DNA from: Anderseniella sp963700895
GTDB lineage: Bacteria > Pseudomonadota > Alphaproteobacteria > Rhizobiales > Aestuariivirgaceae
NCBI GenBank assembly: GCA_963700895.1
Contig: CAVOZI010000002.1
Location: 62,001 to 126,000, forward strand
Direction of reading: 5' to 3'
Length of the DNA: 64,000 nucleotides
Part shown: piece by piece, positions 60,003 to 64,000 of the stretch
Numbering within the stretch: the first letter of the stretch is position 1
Layout of the letters: each line of letters opens with the position of its first letter
Position numbers and translations under genes: made by a program
The notes under the pieces: model-generated
What the model saw: only the letters and a program-made list of their open reading frames with translations
Told to the model about the DNA's origin: nothing
Database searches by the model: none

Positions 60003-61760
60003 TTATCCCGCGCCCAATGGTAGCTCGGGAGCGTCGTCGCGGCTCGATATGCTGGAGCGATTCGTTGCCTTGTGAATGCGCTTGAATGCCCATTGCACCC
60101 GGTCCGGCCGTCCGGCAACCCCTGAGATGACGATCTGCTGCGTAGGACGGGGAGCCCTCACGTCCGGCAGATAGAGGCTGGATTCGAGACAAAGCTGGCC
60201 GCCGCGTGCGGAGAATTTCCAGCCAGTCTTGTTGGGCAACACCATCATGATGCTGGCGCCATCTCGGGACATGGTCGCCTTGACCGAGGGATGCAGGTGA
60301 AAACGGATGCGGAACTGCGGATCCAGGGCCTTTGCGTCCATTGTTTCAACCGGCAGGAAAACGTCCTCGCCGCGAAGGTCGTGTCCGTCGGCGCTGAGGA
60401 ACAACCGTCGCTGGCAAACCAGGCCAAACAGGTCTTCATAGCAACTGTGCCGCGCCGTGATGACACTGCCCGGAGCATCGGTATTGACCTCGGCTTCCAC
60501 GCTCCCTCGTTGCAGCATCGCCGGGGTTCCGAAAAGTTTGCGCAGTAGCGGACCATCGGCCACATGGCTGGTGTCGCTATCGCCCAGGCAAATGGTTGAG
60601 TGAGCCGAGGTCAGCCTTGCGGCAAGCTGCCATTCGCTGTCCTCGACCGGGCGATTGCCGCAATTGACGACGATGCGATGGGGTCCATCGCAGAATTCCA
60701 GCGCGAGCGGCGACGCTGCACATGTCGTGCTGTCAGCCGGCAAGGCCGGTTGGCCGGTATCCATGATCAGGCTGGTCTGACCATGGGCGAGCCTTGCAAA
60801 ATCCGAGATCTGCGCGTGCGACAGGGGTTTGCCGCCAATCCTGTCTGTGGCCAGGATGGCTCTGACGCGGCCTGCATGGGTGCGTGATACGCCCTGGAAA
60901 ACCGCCAGTCGCTCATCGCTGTGGCACATGAAGCGGAGCATCGGCAACATGCGTTCAGTGGCTGCGTTTACCGGTCCGGGCACCTCCATGTAGGCTGCTT
61001 GCATCGCTTCGCGCAGCGGCACCAGCAATGCCAGCAGCACACACAGCACTTCGGCATTGCGCGAGATGTGGCCGCCATCGGCAAGGATCTGGTTGTCCAG
61101 TTCGAGGACCAGCCGCTGCAGCGCCGTCTTCTGAAGGCTTTCGAGGCCCGAGGTGCCAAAAACCCCATATGCCAGTGCGATTGCGGCAAGCAACCGGTCT
61201 TGTGGCAGTGCTGCCGAACAGCTCCTGCGAAGCAGTGCGCGGACTTGAGCCGTCACGCTGGCATAGAAGGCAAGTTCGAAGCTTCTGCTCGCACCGTTCA
61301 ACAGGAATGGTGCGCATTGTACCCAGTTGATCATTCTCCATGAGGCAGTTTGCGTGCCGCGCGCCGATGGCTGACGCCAGGCGCGATGCTCGAACCATTC
61401 CGCAATCAGCCCGCGAGCGAATACTCGGTGCAGCTGGCCTTGCGCGGCCTTCAGGTCGTGCAGATAGGCGAAACCATGCAGCGCTGCATCGAAACTGGCG
61501 GGCCTGACCTCCTGCAGGGCGAACACGGACCCGCCACGTAGTACGACACGGCAACCAGCCAGTTCAAAGCAACCCCGGTAGAGTTCAGGCGCCCTGGAGG
61601 CATCGCCGTCGACCAGTGCCGGCAGGTTCAGTCCAAGGCCGGTGCATTTTGCCATCTGCAAGCCGGGCAGGCGCGGCGCTGCCAGCCGCATGAGCCGGCT
61701 GGTCAGTTCGCGGCCGGTCAGGCTGGCGATGGTTGTCAGGTCGGAGGCGGCGAGCGGCAT
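60003..61760 (-). CDS. Heparinase II/III family protein
   Basis: A 585-residue protein with an N-terminal alpha-barrel part (WRMINWVQCAPFLLNGASRSFELAFYASVTAQVRALLRR, then LEKTALQ-type helices and ADGGHISRNAEVLC) and a C-terminal beta-sheet part with LVVNCG-like and HSCYEDLFGLVCQRRLFLSADGHDLRGEDVFLP segments. This is the heparinase II/III-like lyase plan. No signal peptide is evident. The polysaccharide substrate is unknown. It sits between rsmB and purH on the same strand. Confidence 0.85.
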   Translation of the reverse strand: MPLAASDLTTIASLTGRELTSRLMRLAAPRLPGLQMAKCTGLGLNLPALVDGDASRAPELYRGCFELAGCRVVLRGGSVFALQEVRPASFDAALHGFAYLHDLKAAQGQLHRVFARGLIAEWFEHRAWRQPSARGTQTASWRMINWVQCAPFLLNGASRSFELAFYASVTAQVRALLRRSCSAALPQDRLLAAIALAYGVFGTSGLESLQKTALQRLVLELDNQILADGGHISRNAEVLCVLLALLVPLREAMQAAYMEVPGPVNAATERMLPMLRFMCHSDERLAVFQGVSRTHAGRVRAILATDRIGGKPLSHAQISDFARLAHGQTSLIMDTGQPALPADSTTCAASPLALEFCDGPHRIVVNCGNRPVEDSEWQLAARLTSAHSTICLGDSDTSHVADGPLLRKLFGTPAMLQRGSVEAEVNTDAPGSVITARHSCYEDLFGLVCQRRLFLSADGHDLRGEDVFLPVETMDAKALDPQFRIRFHLHPSVKATMSRDGASIMMVLPNKTGWKFSARGGQLCLESSLYLPDVRAPRPTQQIVISGVAGRPDRVQWAFKRIHKATNRSSISSRDDAPELPLGAG

Positions 61761-61883
61761 GGTTGAACGAGGGACCGGGGTTCAGTGACGGTGATTGGCA
61801 AGGATGCATGGCCACCCGGCCGTGCATTCCGTGCAACCGGCATTGAAGCCCGGAGATCGTTAACGAAATGATAATTTTCTGTC

Positions 61884-63212
61884 TCAGTCCGCAACCTTGA
61901 CCAGCCTCGCCGCATGGAAGCCATCCATGCCCGTGCTGTCGCCAAGTCTGAAGTGCGGCAAGGTCCGCAGGTCGCCCTGCCGGGTGGTGAAATCCGGTGT
62001 CAACCCAAGCGATTCGGCTTGCACGGGGCGGCGCTGAAAGTTGCGATGTTCATTGAGGAAGGATTGCACCTGCTTGCCGCCTTCCTCGGCAAGCAGTGAG
62101 CACACCGCATAAACGAGCGTGCCACCCGGTTTGAGCAAGCTTGCTGCCTTGCGCAGCAGCGCCCGCTGTGCAGCGGCCTGATGCTTGACATCTTGTGCCT
62201 CACGCAACCACGGCAGTTCCGGGTGGCGCCGGATGGTGCCGGTTGCCGAGCATGGCGCGTCAAGCAGAACAGCGTTGAATTTCATGCCGGGATCGAAATC
62301 GAGCGCGTCCACGGCAATCAGTTCGGCAGCCAGTCCTGTCCGGTCAAGGTTGGCTCGCACCACTTCGAGGCGGCTGGGGGATATGTCGATTGCAGTCACT
62401 TGCGCGCCCGCGGCGGCAAGCTGCAGCGTCTTGCCACCGGGCGCGGCGCACATGTCGAGAACGGTCAGCCCATTCACGTCACCCAGCAGCTTGGCCGGCA
62501 ATGCGGCTGCGGCATCCTGCACCCACCACCCACCTTCGTCGAACCCGGGCAAGGACGGGATTGCCGGATAGGGCGCAGCAAACCGGATCGAGCCGGCCGG
62601 TAGCGTTATGCCGCCCGCTACTTCGAGCGGCTGGCGGAAGGCTTCGTCCTTCAGGCTGATGTCGAGGTCTGCCTGGGAGAGCAGCGCTTCGGCGCATGCG
62701 TCTGCGGCGTGTGGGCCGAGATCAGCGCGCAGTTTCTTCTGGAGCCATGCTGGGAGGCTCGACATGGCGGGCGGAAGATCCCGCAAAATGGCCTCCTGAT
62801 TGTCCGCGATGCGTCTCAGTACGGCATTGACGAGCGCCTTGTAGCGCCGCGCCTTGGCATTGTTGTCCGCAAGCTGAACGCTGGTGCTGATGGCGGCATG
62901 CGCTTCGGTGCGCATGAACAGAAGCTGGGCGGCGCCGCAAAGAAGGATATCCCGGGCCTGGATGCCCGTCTTGTCCAGCGGGCGCTCCAGAAATACGTCA
63001 ATCACCTGTTCAAGCTGACCCTTGTGACGGAAAACCGTTGCGGCAATGGCATGGGCAAAAGCGCGATCGCGGGATTCACTTATGCCTGCTGAAGTTTCCT
63101 CCAGCGCGACCTCGAGGAAACTGCCGCGGCTGAACACCAGTTGAATCGCTGCGACCGCGGCTGCACGGGCTTCCAAGCCAGATGGCGCCGATCTATGGCC
63201 CGGGTCACTCAA
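61884..63212 (-). CDS. rsmB: RsmB-like 16S rRNA (cytosine-C5) methyltransferase
   Basis: A 442-residue enzyme with an N-terminal NusB-like RNA-binding part (AAAVAAIQLVF to VNAVLRRIADN) and a C-terminal SAM-dependent m5C domain: DMCAAPGGKTLQLAAAGAQVTAIDIS, the catalytic DAPCSATGTIRRHPELPW and YAVCSLLAEEGG. This layout is that of RsmB, which methylates C967 of 16S rRNA. The start is uncertain. A TTG at 63212 has GGAGG at a good distance and overlaps the htpX TGA by 4 bases; GTG 63218 and ATG 63251 are also in frame. Confidence 0.9.
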   Translation of the reverse strand: MSDPGHRSAPSGLEARAAAVAAIQLVFSRGSFLEVALEETSAGISESRDRAFAHAIAATVFRHKGQLEQVIDVFLERPLDKTGIQARDILLCGAAQLLFMRTEAHAAISTSVQLADNNAKARRYKALVNAVLRRIADNQEAILRDLPPAMSSLPAWLQKKLRADLGPHAADACAEALLSQADLDISLKDEAFRQPLEVAGGITLPAGSIRFAAPYPAIPSLPGFDEGGWWVQDAAAALPAKLLGDVNGLTVLDMCAAPGGKTLQLAAAGAQVTAIDISPSRLEVVRANLDRTGLAAELIAVDALDFDPGMKFNAVLLDAPCSATGTIRRHPELPWLREAQDVKHQAAAQRALLRKAASLLKPGGTLVYAVCSLLAEEGGKQVQSFLNEHRNFQRRPVQAESLGLTPDFTTRQGDLRTLPHFRLGDSTGMDGFHAARLVKVAD

Positions 63213-64000
63213 CCCCACGGCCTCCGCGTGCCGGCACCGGAGCCGCCCCATGGCCCGGCAAAGGTTCCACCGGCTGTTGGCGAAGTGAACTCCGCCGCCA
63301 TTTGCTCAAGCGCTGCAATGCGGTTGCCGGTATCGGGGTGAGTGGAAAACAGGTTGTCCATGCGCGCACCTGAGAGGGGGTTGATGATGAACATGTGCGC
63401 CGTTGCCGGATTTGCTTCTGCGGTATCGTTCTCGATGCGGTGGGCCGCGCCGGCGATGCGGTTGAGCGCCGAGGCCAGCGCCATCGGCTTGCCGCAGATC
63501 TCGGCGCCGTGCCGGTCGGCTGCATACTCGCGGGTCCGGCTGATGGCCATTTGCACCAGCATGGCGGCGATGGGCGCAAGGATCACCATGGCAATCGTGC
63601 CGATAGCGCCAAACGGATTGTCTCGGCTGCGTCCCCCGAAGAACATGCCGAACTGAGCCAGCATGGATACCGCGCCTGCGATGGTGGCGGTCACCGTCAT
63701 GATGAGCGTGTCGCGGTTCTGAATGTGAGCGAGTTCATGCGCCATGACGCCTTCGATTTCTTCATGGGTGAGGGACTGCAGCAAGCCGGTCGTGGCGGCG
63801 ACAGCGGCGTTTTCCGGATTGCGGCCGGTGGCAAAGGCGTTGGGTTGAGGGTTGTCCATCACGTAGACTTTGGGCATCGGCAGCCCGGCATTGTCCGACA
63901 ACTGCCTGACCATGTCGAAGAGTTCGGGAAACTGGCTCTCGTTCGCTTCCATGGCGCCGTGCATGCGCAGCACCATCTTGTCCGAGTTCCAGTAGGCGAA
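63209..64000 (-). CDS. htpX: Membrane zinc metalloprotease HtpX, 5' end outside window
   Basis: An inner-membrane protease for misfolded membrane proteins, often heat-shock controlled. The visible C-terminal 263 residues begin at FAYWNSDKMVLRMHGA and contain PKVYVMDNPQPNAFATGRNP, the zinc-binding HELAH in VMAHELAHIQNRDT, two later membrane helices (TVTATIAGAVSMLAQFGMFF; AIGTIAMVILAPIAAMLVQM) and REYAADRHGA with the third zinc ligand. The start codon and first helices lie beyond base 64000. rsmB overlaps its stop. Confidence 0.96.
   Translation of the reverse strand, partial: FAYWNSDKMVLRMHGAMEANESQFPELFDMVRQLSDNAGLPMPKVYVMDNPQPNAFATGRNPENAAVAATTGLLQSLTHEEIEGVMAHELAHIQNRDTLIMTVTATIAGAVSMLAQFGMFFGGRSRDNPFGAIGTIAMVILAPIAAMLVQMAISRTREYAADRHGAEICGKPMALASALNRIAGAAHRIENDTAEANPATAHMFIINPLSGARMDNLFSTHPDTGNRIAALEQMAAEFTSPTAGGTFAGPWGGSGAGTRRPWG

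Noticed and set aside
61860..61874. TTAA-N7-ATAA upstream of the heparinase-like gene as a CtrA box
   Set aside because: One defined base is wrong and the region is AT-rich, so a chance match is likely.

Overview
The window is about 64 kb of compact housekeeping chromosome from an alphaproteobacterium, most likely in or near the Hyphomicrobiales (Rhizobiales). This rests on gene content and order: ppsR-hemE and mnmE-mnmG-rsmG-parA-parB close together, leuS-lptE-holA, a his operon holding a DUF2628 gene, timA-mltA-Smr, a 180-kDa-type NAD-glutamate dehydrogenase, and htpX-rsmB-heparinase-like-purH. I see no insertion sequences, prophage, CRISPR array, toxin-antitoxin pair or secretion island. 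Nearly every gene is recognisable as core, so the interest lies in the non-coding signals, not in a new gene system.

Layout. 1-8.8 kb: 3' part of dnaK, dnaJ, a DUF1330 gene, dapB, gpmA, an Ada-type methyltransferase, DUF2244, nth, a CysZ/EI24-like membrane protein and a PfkB-family adenosine kinase. 8.8-13.3 kb (minus): hisB-DUF2628-hisH-hisA-hisF-hisE-coaA. 13.4-20.9 kb: hslVU, then timA-mltA-smr-HTH (minus), fxsA and secB (plus), dnaQ-coaE (minus). 20.9-23.1 kb (minus): aroE, maf, ppsR.

The 358-base gap between divergent ppsR and hemE (23126-23483) is the probable chromosome origin. It has the conserved alphaproteobacterial location, an AT-rich core, an exact IHF consensus and one consensus DnaA box among several partial ones. 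To its right on the plus strand run hemE, hemJ, rho, mnmE, mnmG, rsmG, parA and parB. The mnmE-mnmG gap carries a perfect 16-bp parS palindrome and, 16 bases further on, a perfect DnaA box. A second, one-mismatch parS lies inside rsmG. ParA and ParB are encoded beside their binding sites, so this is a complete origin-proximal segregation module.

32.5-45.4 kb: leuS-lptE-holA (minus), yggS, an L,D-transpeptidase-like gene, an orphan OmpR-type response regulator and a lone cyclic-nucleotide-binding protein. Then ftsK-lolA-xth (minus), with a perfect CtrA box (TTAA-N7-TTAA) upstream of ftsK, and glnK-amtB (minus), with a sigma-54-type promoter and an intrinsic terminator. 45.6-50.8 kb: tesB, a UbiH-family hydroxylase, the operon prdX-cnoX-LON-Trm112-DUF971, and tRNA-Gly(GCC). 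50.9-64 kb: prfC, an AhpD-family gene, the large glutamate dehydrogenase, YbjQ, and the minus-strand row htpX (cut by the window edge), rsmB-like, heparinase-like, purH.

Genes are very tightly packed. Many co-directional genes share 4-base start/stop overlaps, and several convergent pairs have touching or overlapping stop codons. Binding-site calls are motif matches read by eye and have no experimental support here.
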